From positions 1-64,000 of the forward strand of contig NZ_NIRT01000017.1 of the NCBI RefSeq assembly GCF_003207795.1: 64,000 nucleotides of DNA, written 5' to 3'. The stretch's first letter is position 1. Each line of letters opens with the position of its first letter. The stretch is from Komagataeibacter nataicola. Lineage in GTDB: Bacteria > Pseudomonadota > Alphaproteobacteria > Acetobacterales > Acetobacteraceae. A program made the translations under genes and the position numbers. The notes beneath the pieces were generated by a model that was given only the letters and a program-made list of their open reading frames with translations, had not been told where the DNA came from and did no database searches. Positions 49,761 through 57,797 of the stretch are shown piece by piece.

Positions 49761-52025
49761 TCACGAGGCCGCACGGCTGATCTTTCCTTCCTGTGTCTGT
49801 CCACTATGGATGGTTGTGGGCTCCCTGCGCTCAACCGGTAGTTCAAGTGGTTTCTTTTTTGGACGACTATTGGCCATCATTTTGCCTTTGTTGCGGAACA
49901 GCGCCTTAATGCTGAGCAGCAGGCTCCACAGGCTGCGTAGCGGTCTGTCATCCTCATAATTGTTCCATTGCAGCCAGGCATCGGCCCGCCCGAACACGAA
50001 GCGAACAATATCGCGTTCCGTATCAAGGTCATTATTGTCCCATGTGAACACGGCCTTGCCATTCTTGCAGCGCAGCATGGTGGCGGGAATGTCGATCTCC
50101 TCGCCATCAAGCACGGCATGGATACGTGTCTTGATGTGCCCCGTGCTGGTATCGGGCCAGGGCATGTGGACGGCAACACCACCCATGGAAACATCCTGGG
50201 TCATGCCGGGCGTCGCATTATGATAGGTATTGGGCTGCCCCTCGGCAGGCGCTTCATAAACCGTTACCGGGATATGCGCCTCGATACGATGGTTGTAGCG
50301 GACCTGCTTGGTCTCACGCCCCACGGCGATGGCGGCAAGGAGGATCATGAGACTGATCGCCGCCCAGACGCAGTTCAGTGCGTAAGCACGGATGGCGATG
50401 CCATCGAGCTGGGTGTAGTGGAAGGTCAGCTCGAACAGACCGATCAGCAGGCCACCCCCCATGATGGTGGCAAAGATGATGTTGGGGTAGGTCGCGCCAA
50501 GATCAAACTCTTCCTGCTCCAGCACGCCCCCCTTTTCCGTCACGTTGAACTTGCCCTTGGAGGGGAACAGCATGGTGATGATGGTCACGCGCACCAGGAA
50601 CAGCGCCATGGTGGTTTCGTACACTTCACTCCAGAACGAATAGCGCCAGCCCTTGTTCCCCTTGGCGGCGGTTGCGATGGAGTGGAACATATGCGGAATG
50701 GCGTAAGCCGCCACGGCCAGCGGCGAAGCGGCGATGATGTTCTGGCCCGCGAACAGGAACGCCAGCGGCGAGGCAAGGAAGATGACGCGCGGAATGGCGA
50801 AGAAGAACGACGTCATGGCCGAAAGATAGCAAAGCCGCTGCCCCAGCTTCAGCCCCCGCCCGAGCATCGGATTATCCACGCGGAAGATCTGGATCATGCC
50901 GCGCGCCCAGCGCATGCGCTGGCCGATATGGGTTGTCAGCCGCTCGGTGGCCAGACCACTGGCAACAGGAATGCGCAGGTAAGCCGTGGACCAGCCACGG
51001 CGCTGCATGCGCAGGGCGGTATGGGCATCTTCCGTCACGGTTTCAACCGCGAAGCCGCCGATCGATTCAATGGCCTCACGCCGCAGGATGGCGCACGAGC
51101 CGCAGAAGAAGGTGGCATCCCAGAAGTCGTTACCATCCTGAATAACGCCATAGAACAGGTTGCCTTCCGGCGGGGTGCGGTAGCCCACGGCCAGGTTACG
51201 CTGGAACGGATCGGGAGAATAGAAGTGATGCGGCGTCTGCATCAGGGCAATCTTGCGGTCAGCGACCATCCACCCCATGGCGATCTGCAGGAACGCGCGT
51301 GTCGGAATATGGTCACAATCCAGGATGAGAATATAATCGGCAAAGGTCTGCTTAATGGCGTGGTTCAGGTTACCCGCCTTGGCGTGCGCACTGTCGACGC
51401 GCCCGATGTAGAGAGCGCCGCACTCCTCGGCAAACTGCTCGAATTCGGGGCGCACGCCATCATCGAGGATATAGACATTCACTTTATCGGGCGGCCAGTC
51501 GATGCCCAGCGCGCCCAGCACGGTCAGGCGCACGATGCTCAGCTGTTCATCATAGGTCGGAATGAAGATATCGACGGTCGGCCAGTCATCAACATTGTCA
51601 GGCAGGGGCAGCGGCGCGCGATGGAGCGGCTGGATTGTCTGGAAATAACTGAGAAACAGCATGTACAGGGCATAAAGCTCGGCAGTGAGCAGGATTACGC
51701 CCAGCCCGCCCTGAATCCATGTATCGAAGTCCAGCGTTTCGGTCAGGCGCCATGTGAGGTAACGCAGGGAGACCAGCGCCGAGAGCACCTCGAGAAAGAT
51801 CTGGGTGCGCCGGCTCTTGCGCCGTCCGACAATGAAAAAGACGAGCACACACACAACTGCCACACTTAGCTGCTCATAGTTGGACAGCGTGACCGTGGTT
51901 GCGGCGATAAGTGCACAAAGCCCCAGCGCTCCAACTATATAGTTGGCCCCACGCAGTGACAGTATCTTGTTGGAAAAGCGGTCTAGCCTACTCTCCGCGG
52001 GTACTGGCGACTGAACCTCTGACAT
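49761..52025 (-). CDS. bcsA: Cellulose synthase catalytic subunit (UDP-forming) with PilZ domain
   Basis: The 754-residue inner membrane GT2 enzyme polymerises UDP-glucose into beta-1,4-glucan and moves the chain through its own channel. Catalytic motifs are visible: [10 protein letters not shown] and [10 protein letters not shown] near 155-200, [13 protein letters not shown] (DxD), VTEDAHT (TED at 331-333, the acceptor site) and QRMRW at 369-373. Eight or so membrane helices flank them. The C-terminal PilZ domain has RYNHR and DVSMGG, which bind c-di-GMP and release autoinhibition. The start ATG 52025 (MSEVQSP) has GGACGAGC upstream; the preceding in-frame TTG at 52028 is not favoured. A 178-base hairpin-rich gap separates it from ccpAx. 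Confidence 0.98.
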   Translation of the reverse strand: MSEVQSPVPAESRLDRFSNKILSLRGANYIVGALGLCALIAATTVTLSNYEQLSVAVVCVLVFFIVGRRKSRRTQIFLEVLSALVSLRYLTWRLTETLDFDTWIQGGLGVILLTAELYALYMLFLSYFQTIQPLHRAPLPLPDNVDDWPTVDIFIPTYDEQLSIVRLTVLGALGIDWPPDKVNVYILDDGVRPEFEQFAEECGALYIGRVDSAHAKAGNLNHAIKQTFADYILILDCDHIPTRAFLQIAMGWMVADRKIALMQTPHHFYSPDPFQRNLAVGYRTPPEGNLFYGVIQDGNDFWDATFFCGSCAILRREAIESIGGFAVETVTEDAHTALRMQRRGWSTAYLRIPVASGLATERLTTHIGQRMRWARGMIQIFRVDNPMLGRGLKLGQRLCYLSAMTSFFFAIPRVIFLASPLAFLFAGQNIIAASPLAVAAYAIPHMFHSIATAAKGNKGWRYSFWSEVYETTMALFLVRVTIITMLFPSKGKFNVTEKGGVLEQEEFDLGATYPNIIFATIMGGGLLIGLFELTFHYTQLDGIAIRAYALNCVWAAISLMILLAAIAVGRETKQVRYNHRIEAHIPVTVYEAPAEGQPNTYHNATPGMTQDVSMGGVAVHMPWPDTSTGHIKTRIHAVLDGEEIDIPATMLRCKNGKAVFTWDNNDLDTERDIVRFVFGRADAWLQWNNYEDDRPLRSLWSLLLSIKALFRNKGKMMANSRPKKKPLELPVERREPTTIHSGQTQEGKISRAAS

Positions 52026-52140
52026 CAATAGCTCGTCCGATAATAAATACTGAAAAAACAGATCGTTATATATTCAAAAGAAAACCGTCAGACGCATTTG
52101 GTCCGTCATGTCGCCTTTCGGCCCGCAGCATATGCGGAAC

Positions 52141-52197
52141 GGGGAAAGACCTTCCCCCTTCTTTCCTTTGGCAGGCCGGGGGCTGGCTGCCCCCGGC
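52141..52197 (-). terminator. Hairpins between ccpAx and bcsA (attenuator-like)
   Basis: gccggggg (52175-52182) and cccccggc (52190-52197) form a perfect 8-bp GC stem with a 7-base loop, 7 bases after the ccpAx stop. ggggaaagaccttcccc (52141-52157) is a second small hairpin. Neither has a T run, so they may slow or partly stop polymerase, or protect an mRNA end, rather than fully terminate. Confidence 0.5.
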
Positions 52198-52203
52198 ACG
52201 GTT

Positions 52204-53244
52204 TCAGGATTCGCCGTTTGCGTCTTCACGCTTGCGCAACAGGGCATCACGCAGGCTGGGCTTGGGCACCAACCGGTCCGTGGCCCGACCGCCAAGGGTC
52301 ATGAACACTTCGGTCAGGGTAGGAGAATTGTCGGTCGGCGCGGGGCGGCCAGCCTGGCTGCCATTCGGGGAACTCTTGTCGACTTTGGTCATTGTGGTCA
52401 CCTTGGAAACAGGTTTTGAAACAGGCCGGGACACCGGCGCCGACTGGAACAGCCTTGCTGCGGGCGTCCGCTCGCTTCCCGCGCCGAAAAAGAATCCAGG
52501 CCCTGTCAAACGCTGCCCACGCTGCTGCTGGGCCTTGGGCACGGGGGCCCAGTCCTCCACCGCGATGGGGGACGGCGCCGAAGCCACGCCAGAAGCCGGC
52601 GCAGGACGGGGGGCCATGAAGGAAGACACCGTGGGCCTCGGCGTTACGGGCGGCACTGTGGGCCGCTCCTGCCTGACGGGCGGGGTCACCGCTGCGGTCG
52701 GCGGCGCGACCTGCGCCACGGGGGCTGCGGCTGGCTGTGGCGGGGCCTCATATTCCGGAACCGCTACGGTTTCGGCATGGGTGGCTGCATATATCTCGGG
52801 TTCGGCTGCTGGCGTATCGTCATGCGAGACATAAGGCTCGGGCTCGGGCGCGGCCTGTTCAGGTTCCGGCTCGGGCGCTGACTGCGTGGCATAGGCATCA
52901 TGCGCGGCAGGCGTATATGCCGTTTCCCCGTAATGCTGCACCTGCCCTGCTGTCTCGGCAGGTGCGACCTCAGGCGCTGACGGGGTGGAATAGGGTTCAT
53001 TGTAGGAAGAAACGGGATGCTGCGACGTTTCTTCAGCAGCATGCGCGTGCTCGGTCGCCACGGCCTGCTGCGCCACGCTGGACTCGTCGTGCCTGACCTG
53101 TGGCTTGGGCGGACGCTTCTGCTTGAAAGGGCGGTAGTGAAAACCTGCGCTGCTGACACCATAGCCATCCGTCAGCATGCGATCGACATCCTGCTGGCTG
53201 TCGGTATTCACCTGCGTTCCCGCTTCCTTTTCAGGTGTGCTCAC
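52204..53244 (-). CDS. ccpAx: Cellulose-complementing protein CcpAx (BcsH)
   Basis: The 346-residue acetic-acid-bacteria-specific protein is required for normal cellulose production and, in published work on Komagataeibacter, interacts with BcsD and helps arrange the terminal complexes. It is low-complexity: a polar N-terminus (QQDVDRMLTDGYGVSSAGFH), a Pro/Glu/Ala-rich middle with repeated PEPE-type blocks (about 110-180), and a basic, Ser/Pro-rich C-terminus ending RDALLRKREDANGES. No enzyme motif or signal peptide is seen. The ATG overlaps the cmcAx stop by 4 bases. Confidence 0.94.
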   Translation of the reverse strand: MSTPEKEAGTQVNTDSQQDVDRMLTDGYGVSSAGFHYRPFKQKRPPKPQVRHDESSVAQQAVATEHAHAAEETSQHPVSSYNEPYSTPSAPEVAPAETAGQVQHYGETAYTPAAHDAYATQSAPEPEPEQAAPEPEPYVSHDDTPAAEPEIYAATHAETVAVPEYEAPPQPAAAPVAQVAPPTAAVTPPVRQERPTVPPVTPRPTVSSFMAPRPAPASGVASAPSPIAVEDWAPVPKAQQQRGQRLTGPGFFFGAGSERTPAARLFQSAPVSRPVSKPVSKVTTMTKVDKSSPNGSQAGRPAPTDNSPTLTEVFMTLGGRATDRLVPKPSLRDALLRKREDANGES

Positions 53245-54332
53245 ATTCCATCTCCCTGGTTCCGGGCGATATAGGCCAGCATCGTCAACGCTGCCGAATA
53301 ATAATCGGGCGCATGGTCAAGCGTGGGCAGTTCACCTGCTGATGCCAGACCCGTGCATGACGCCACCGCCAGATAGCCCGGCGGCGCATTATAGGGCGAG
53401 CGCGCGCCATTGGTCAGATCAACCCAGCCCGGCAGGGCGGACGCGCCAAAATGGTTCCAGAACCGGGCGAAATCCGCTTGCAGATCCGGGGTCAGCATAT
53501 GTGCCCAAGCCAGATAGAGCGGCACGCGAATCGCATCATACGAGAAACGCGGCGGCCAGCCCTTGGCAATGGAGAAAGCGTTGGTGTGCAGGTTGATCGA
53601 AAGCCAGTCCGGCGGGAGCTTCCACTCACCGAATCGCCCTTTGGCGATGATCTTCAGCCCGTCGCCCATCACCTTGGTCCACTGCGCATCCCCCGTGAGC
53701 GCGAAGGCCTGCATGAGGGAAGGCATGACATAATAGGACAGGTTCAGCGTCACCGCATCCTTGGTGAGAAACCCGACAGCGCCCGGCAGCAGCACCGTAT
53801 AGGGGCCGACGGTCTTGGTCATGAGCTTCAGCACATCGCCATAGATGTCCATAGCGTCCTGAATGAAGTCTGCGCGCTTCCAGCGCTTGCCGGCCCATGC
53901 CAGGCCGAGGGCGATGAGCAGGTCGCCATCGGTTGCGTTGTTCTTGTCGGCCACGGGCGGGTTGTGCCCATCAAGGTAACGCCAGGAGAACAGGGCGTCA
54001 TCCTTGTGCTGCAGGTTGGTGCGCGCCCAGACCCAGATCGCCTCGAACGCTGTCCGGTCGCCTGCCGCAGCGGAGAAGAGCATGCCATAGCCCTGCCCTT
54101 CGCTGTGGGATTCGCCACTATTGCCCGTATCGACAATGCGCCCGTCGGGACGGAAATACTTGCTGCGGAAAATGGCCCATTGCTGGGCGATCTGTGGATT
54201 TACGCCGATGGCGTCATCGGCTTCAGCGGCAGAAAGCACGGGAAGGCTGCCAGCCACCGCCATGGCGGACAGAAAAGAGCGGCGCCCCATTCCGGATACA
54301 TGTTTTTGCAGCTTCATAAAATCCAACAGCAT
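53241..54332 (-). CDS. cmcAx: Endo-beta-1,4-glucanase CMCax (GH8)
   Basis: This about 363-residue endoglucanase is the first gene of the cellulose operon and, paradoxically, is needed for efficient cellulose ribbon formation. A signal sequence follows a short cytoplasmic start (GMGRRSFLSAMAVAGSLPVL; the RR suggests a Tat-like signal). GH8 landmarks are SHSEGQGYGMLFSAAAGD, with the general acid Glu78, and NNATDGDLLIALGLAW, with catalytic-region Asp135/137. The start may be ATG 54332 or ATG 54317, each with a weak ribosome site. It overlaps ccpAx by 4 bases. Confidence 0.95.
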   Translation of the reverse strand: MLLDFMKLQKHVSGMGRRSFLSAMAVAGSLPVLSAAEADDAIGVNPQIAQQWAIFRSKYFRPDGRIVDTGNSGESHSEGQGYGMLFSAAAGDRTAFEAIWVWARTNLQHKDDALFSWRYLDGHNPPVADKNNATDGDLLIALGLAWAGKRWKRADFIQDAMDIYGDVLKLMTKTVGPYTVLLPGAVGFLTKDAVTLNLSYYVMPSLMQAFALTGDAQWTKVMGDGLKIIAKGRFGEWKLPPDWLSINLHTNAFSIAKGWPPRFSYDAIRVPLYLAWAHMLTPDLQADFARFWNHFGASALPGWVDLTNGARSPYNAPPGYLAVASCTGLASAGELPTLDHAPDYYSAALTMLAYIARNQGDGM

Positions 54333-54722
54333 CTACCACCACACCCTCAAGAAGTCTGAACCCATGCCACTGCCTGGCTGAGCGCCTGCCGCGCCTTCGA
54401 TACCCTGCCGTGCCATGACGCCTTAATCGGAAACTCCTCCATCCTGCAAGTCGCAGACGACCATTCCGGGACAGACTTTATTACTGAAAAAGGACCATAA
54501 CGTCTCTCCCCCCGGCGGCGAAACCGCCACCAGCACCACAACCGGCTACAGGGCGGGAGAAGTTGCATTTTTGTCACGCAGAGGCAAATGGCCCCCTACA
54601 AAAACCGTTGATACTTCCTAAGGAAATTAAAGAAGAGACCTATGGCGAATGACCGCTGTTCACTATGCTGCCATATTTCGCAAAATTAAAAGACGGAAAA
54701 TATTTTTAAATTTCAAACCAGC

Positions 54723-54736
54723 TTGATCTGAATCAA
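54723..54736. promoter_or_regulatory. FNR/Anr-type binding site upstream of cmcAx
   Basis: TTGATCTGAATCAA is an exact match to the FNR consensus TTGAT-N4-ATCAA. Its centre is about 397 bases before cmcAx and about 30 bases upstream of a minus-strand TATTTT -10 candidate, the spacing of a class II activator site. A Crp/Fnr-family factor has been reported to affect cellulose formation in this genus, which fits. Confidence 0.6.
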
Positions 54737-54780
54737 TGCTTTTTGGAGAACGGGCCGCCGCAGTATATAAGATGCCTTTA

Positions 54781-54798
54781 TTATATATTAATATATAA
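54781..54798. promoter_or_regulatory. Perfect 18-bp AT palindrome
   Basis: ttatatattaatatataa reads the same on both strands and lies between the FNR-type box and tRNA-Glu. It may be an operator, a nucleoid-protein site, or chance in AT-rich DNA. Confidence 0.3.
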
Positions 54799-54865
54799 TA
54801 AATTGCCTTGCCATAGCGTATCCACCCTTCTCGCAAAAATATTTGCTACAAACGGCAGTACATAC

Positions 54866-54893
54866 GAAAAACCCGCCTTGCGGCGCGTTTTTA
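54866..54893 (-). terminator. Terminator of tRNA-Glu
   Basis: On the minus strand aaaaacgcgccgc, aa and ggcgggtttttcg give a GC stem (one mismatch) followed by a T run, about 30 bases after the tRNA 3' end. Confidence 0.65.
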
Positions 54894-54925
54894 TTCAGTC
54901 GGTCTTTTATTCAGCCAGAATGGAC

Positions 54926-55001
54926 TGGCGTCCCGTAGGGGATTCGAACCCCTGTTGCCGCCGTGAGAGGGCAGTGTCCTAGGCCTCTAGACGAACGGGA
55001 C
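54926..55001 (-). tRNA. tRNA-Glu (anticodon CTC)
   Basis: The minus strand reads gtcccgttcgtctagaggcc at its 5' end and ends acgggac-g-cca, a 76-nt cloverleaf with a 7-bp acceptor stem and encoded CCA. The anticodon arm is ctgcc-ctctcac-ggcgg, giving CTC for glutamate. The T arm shows the ggttcgaatcccc pattern. It stands alone just upstream of the cellulose operon, transcribed in the same direction, with a terminator of its own. Confidence 0.95.
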
Positions 55002-55077
55002 AAAAGGCCGGTAGCCGCCTTCTAGGCGATGTTGCGGAGGCATGCAAGCAAAGAATCACGCCCCCGCGCTTTTCTGT

Positions 55078-55431
55078 TTACGGCTGCCCCAGCACGAGGC
55101 GCGCCGTGATGCGCCGCGCCGCCGGATCCCACACGATTATGCGCTCGGCCACGCCGCCGCCCGTCAGCGCCACGGCCAGCAGCCCGTCCGCCCGCGCGGT
55201 GACCGAACGCACGGCCGTGCCGGGTGGCTCGTCAACCACAAGCGCTGCCTGTGCCGGCATGTCCGGCCCGGCCACCACAGGCCCTGCCACGGCCATCGTG
55301 GCCGCTGGCGGGGGGGCAGGATGCATCATGCGATGCACCAGCACCCCTACCAGCGCCAGCGACCCGAGGAACAGCAGAACCCCCATGCCGATCACTGCGG
55401 CGAGCAGCGCGCGCGATCCCTGTTTTTCCAT
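55078..55431 (-). CDS. Small single-span membrane protein (DUF6476-like)
   Basis: The 117-residue protein has a short charged N-terminus (MEKQGSRALL), one membrane helix (about 10-33, LLAAVIGMGVLLFLGSLALVGVLVH) and a periplasmic beta-rich part (ARADGLLAVALTGGGVAERIIVWDPAARR). The layout and location next to an rluD-type gene and rpoH recall a family annotated DUF6476 in Alphaproteobacteria; this is from memory. ATG 55431 has GGAAAGCACGGA upstream, and the longer ORF overlaps the pseudouridine synthase gene. It is divergent from that gene. Confidence 0.7.
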   Translation of the reverse strand: MEKQGSRALLAAVIGMGVLLFLGSLALVGVLVHRMMHPAPPPAATMAVAGPVVAGPDMPAQAALVVDEPPGTAVRSVTARADGLLAVALTGGGVAERIIVWDPAARRITARLVLGQP

Positions 55432-55479
55432 TCCGTGCTTTCCGTTCCCGAATACCGTTTTTTCCGATAGACACATGCC

Positions 55480-56451
55480 ATGAATGACACTGCCCCCCCT
55501 GCCCCGATCATCGCCACCGCCGATGATGCAGGCCAGCGTACCGACCGTTTTCTTGCCAACGCGGTCGAAAGCCTTTCGCGCTCGCGCGTCAAGTCCCTTA
55601 TGGAAAGCGGGCACCTGCTGCGCAATGGCGATCCGCTGCGCGACCCGGCCGAACCCGTACGGGCAGGCATGTGTTATGAAATTCACATCCCCCCCGCAAT
55701 CCCCGCAACGCCGCAGGGTCAGGACATCGCGCTCACCATATTATACGAGGACCGCGACCTGATCGTGCTCGACAAGCCCGCCGGCATGGTGGTGCACCCC
55801 GCGCCGGGCAATGAAGATGGCACGCTGGTCAACGCCCTGCTCGCCCATTGCGGCGAGAGCCTGACCGGCATTGGCGGCGAAAAACGCCCAGGAATCGTGC
55901 ATCGGCTGGACAAGGACACATCGGGCATCATGGTCGCCGCCAAGACCGAAATGGCGCATCAGGCCCTGTCACTCGCCTTCGCCGAGCGGCGGATCGACCG
56001 CGCTTACGAGGCCCTGTGCTGGGGCATCCCCACACCGGGAAGCGGGTCGTTCGATGGCGCGATCGGGCGCGACAGGCGCGACCGCAAGCGCATGGCGGTG
56101 GTAACAGGCGGCAGCGGCAAACATGCGCTCACCCATTACCGGATTCTCAATACCTTCCACGGCGGCGTTGCGCATGTGGAATGCAGGCTGGCCACCGGGC
56201 GCACGCACCAGATCCGGGTGCATTTTGCCCATGCCGGGCATGCGCTAGTGGGCGACCCGGTCTATCTGCGCCGCATTCCCGCCGCCGCCCGTGCCCTGCC
56301 CCCCACGGCCAAGACCGCAGCACTGGATTTTGGCCGCCAGGCGCTGCATGCGCGCAGGCTGGGCTTCATCCACCCGCGCAGCGGGGCCGAGATGCTGTTT
56401 GAAAGCGCGCCGCCGGAAGACTTCCGCCAGCTTCTGGCCGATATTGCCTGA
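55480..56451 (+). CDS. rluD: RluA-family pseudouridine synthase (RluD-like)
   Basis: The 323-residue enzyme makes pseudouridine in rRNA. An N-terminal S4-like RNA-binding domain (about 15-65, RVKSLMESGHLLRNGDPLRDP) precedes the catalytic domain. The catalytic Asp144 lies in GIVHRLDKDTSGIMV, and the ATGRTHQIRVHFAHAGHALVGDPVY block completes the family pattern. RluD targets helix 69 of 23S rRNA; the exact specificity is inferred. In many Alphaproteobacteria it lies just before rpoH as here. Confidence 0.92.
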   Translation: MNDTAPPAPIIATADDAGQRTDRFLANAVESLSRSRVKSLMESGHLLRNGDPLRDPAEPVRAGMCYEIHIPPAIPATPQGQDIALTILYEDRDLIVLDKPAGMVVHPAPGNEDGTLVNALLAHCGESLTGIGGEKRPGIVHRLDKDTSGIMVAAKTEMAHQALSLAFAERRIDRAYEALCWGIPTPGSGSFDGAIGRDRRDRKRMAVVTGGSGKHALTHYRILNTFHGGVAHVECRLATGRTHQIRVHFAHAGHALVGDPVYLRRIPAAARALPPTAKTAALDFGRQALHARRLGFIHPRSGAEMLFESAPPEDFRQLLADIA

Positions 56452-56461
56452 TTAACAGGCA

Positions 56462-56694
56462 TATTCATTGACAGGAGCAGGAACAATGCCTATGTTCGGT
56501 GATTGTTCGCCGGGGCCGACGCCCCCAGGCTAACTGGACGTCCTGTATGGAACTGCCCAGGATGGGGGTTGCATGCAGGGACGTGAGAAGTCCAGTCGTG
56601 CGTCTAGCAGAGTGATGATGCAACCCGCCCGGTCACAATGACGTTGAGCCGGATTACAGCTGCCCCCATCCCTCTGGTACAGGAGTCCGTTGCA
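56462..56694 (+). promoter_or_regulatory. rpoH upstream/leader region with mutually exclusive or pseudoknotted stems
   Basis: actggac (56533-56539) is complementary to gtccagt (56590-56596), acgtcc (56538-56543) to ggacgt (56579-56584), and gggttgcat (56566-56574) to atgcaaccc (56618-56626). The first and last pairings interleave, so they form either a pseudoknot or alternative folds. A further small hairpin ggggccgacgcccc lies at 56513-56526. AGGAG at 56681-56685 is the rpoH ribosome site. This may be the rpoH 5' leader or a separate small RNA; no Rfam family was recognised. Confidence 0.45.
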
Positions 56695-57591
56695 ATGGCC
56701 TCTTCTGCTCTTATTTCCGGTCCCGAAAACAACCTGTCCAAATACCTTCGGGATATCCGCAAATTCCCCATGCTCTCCCCCGAGGAGGAGCTTCGCCTTT
56801 CACACCGCTGGAAGGACAAGGGCGATACCGAAGCCGCCCACAAGCTTGTCACCTCCCACCTGCGCCTCGTGGCCAAGATCGCCATGGGCTATCGCGGCTA
56901 TGGCCTGCCGGTGGGCGAGCTGATCAGCGAAGGCAATATCGGGATGATGCAGGCCGTGCGCCGCTTCGACCCCGATCGGGGTTTCCGCCTGGCCACATAT
57001 GCCATGTGGTGGATCCGTGCCGCGATACAGGAATACATCCTGCATAGCTGGTCACTGGTGAAGATCGGCACAACCGCCGCCCAGAAAAAACTTTTCTTCA
57101 ACCTCCGTCGCCTCAAGGGCCAGATGCAGGCCATTGATGATGGTGACCTCCAGCCCGAACAGGTCAACAAGATTGCCCAGTCCCTCGGCGTGCCCGAGCA
57201 GGACGTGGTGAACATGAACCGCCGCCTTGCCGCCCCCGACCACAGCCTGAACGCGCCGCTGCGCATGGATGGCGAGGGCGAATGGCAGGACTGGCTGGTG
57301 GATGACAACGACAACCAGGAACAGACCCTGGCCGAGAGCGAGGAATATTCCGGCCGTCAGGCGCTTCTGGCCAACGCCATGAAGTCGCTCAACGACCGCG
57401 AGCGCCATATCCTGACCGAACGCAGGCTCAAGGACGAACCGGCCACGCTCGAAGAACTATCGCATGTCTATAACATCTCGCGCGAGCGGGTGCGCCAGAT
57501 CGAGGTCCGCGCCTTTGAAAAGGTGCAGGCCGCGATGAAGGCGGAAGTCGCCTCACGCCGCGCCCGACATACCGAAGGGGCGGAAGCCTGA
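56695..57591 (+). CDS. rpoH: RNA polymerase sigma factor RpoH (sigma-32)
   Basis: The 298-residue sigma-70 family factor directs heat-shock transcription. It has region 2 (SHLRLVAKIAMGYRGYGLPVGELI, then FRLATYAMWWIRAAIQEYIL) and region 4 (DERR-like region as ILTERRLKDEPATLEELSHVYNIS, then RERVRQIEVRAFEKVQ). The heat-shock sigma signature ELISEGNIGMMQAVRRFDPDR and the RpoH box QKKLFFNLRRLKGQ are both present, which separates it from RpoD. ATG 56695 is preceded by AGGAG at a good spacing; an upstream in-frame ATG at 56638 is weaker. Its likely target htpG is in the window with a matching promoter. Confidence 0.96.
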   Translation: MASSALISGPENNLSKYLRDIRKFPMLSPEEELRLSHRWKDKGDTEAAHKLVTSHLRLVAKIAMGYRGYGLPVGELISEGNIGMMQAVRRFDPDRGFRLATYAMWWIRAAIQEYILHSWSLVKIGTTAAQKKLFFNLRRLKGQMQAIDDGDLQPEQVNKIAQSLGVPEQDVVNMNRRLAAPDHSLNAPLRMDGEGEWQDWLVDDNDNQEQTLAESEEYSGRQALLANAMKSLNDRERHILTERRLKDEPATLEELSHVYNISRERVRQIEVRAFEKVQAAMKAEVASRRARHTEGAEA

Positions 57592-57637
57592 AATAAAGGC
57601 GACGTTCTTTAACGATTTACCAAAAACTCTTAAAATT

Positions 57638-57673
57638 AAAGCCCCGTGCGCCAATGGCTACGGGGCTTTTTCT
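57638..57673. terminator. Terminator after rpoH
   Basis: aaagccccgtgcgccaatgg continues into ctacggggctttttct. The stem agccccgt / acggggct is flanked by A and T runs, 46 bases after the rpoH stop. A fragment of the dispersed repeat (caaaaactctt, 57621-57631) precedes it. Confidence 0.88.
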
Positions 57674-57703
57674 TTAAAGATACTATAGATTTCGGGAACA
57701 ATA

Positions 57704-57785
57704 AGACGTTTCTGGTGAAGCTTCTTTCAAAAAACTTCAAAGAAATGCTGCCTTCCCAGAAGAAAGGCAGCACCCATAAACTTCT
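57704..57785 (+). repeat. Dispersed double-hairpin palindromic repeat, copy G
   Basis: agacgtttctggtgaagc opens the unit; gaagcttctttc / aaaaaacttc and ctgccttcccag / agaaaggcag are degenerate versions of the two inner hairpins; cacccataaacttct closes it. It lies between convergent rpoH and purA, with compensating changes that keep both stems (e.g. ctgcctt paired with aaggcag). Confidence 0.85.
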
Positions 57786-57797
57786 ATTCGATCCCGA

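Larger units (their letters stand above)
54333..54865 (-). promoter_or_regulatory. Long upstream regulatory region of the cellulose operon
   Basis: About 530 bases precede cmcAx with no supported coding sequence. The proximal half is GC-rich; the distal half (about 54600-54810) is strikingly AT-rich. It contains a perfect FNR-type box (54723-54736), an 18-bp AT palindrome (54781-54798), and T/A runs that could serve as -10 elements (for instance TATTTT on the minus strand at 54697-54702, about 31 bases downstream of the box centre). The transcript would carry a leader of more than 300 bases before cmcAx. I found no recognisable riboswitch in it. Confidence 0.6.

Noticed and set aside
49968-51869. 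Long plus-strand frame opposite bcsA (633 codons)
   Set aside because: It is antisense to the conserved catalytic core of BcsA and has shadow composition; no start site or family.
54347-54577. 76-codon minus-strand frame upstream of cmcAx
   Set aside because: Low-complexity, no ribosome site, no similarity; lies in the operon leader.
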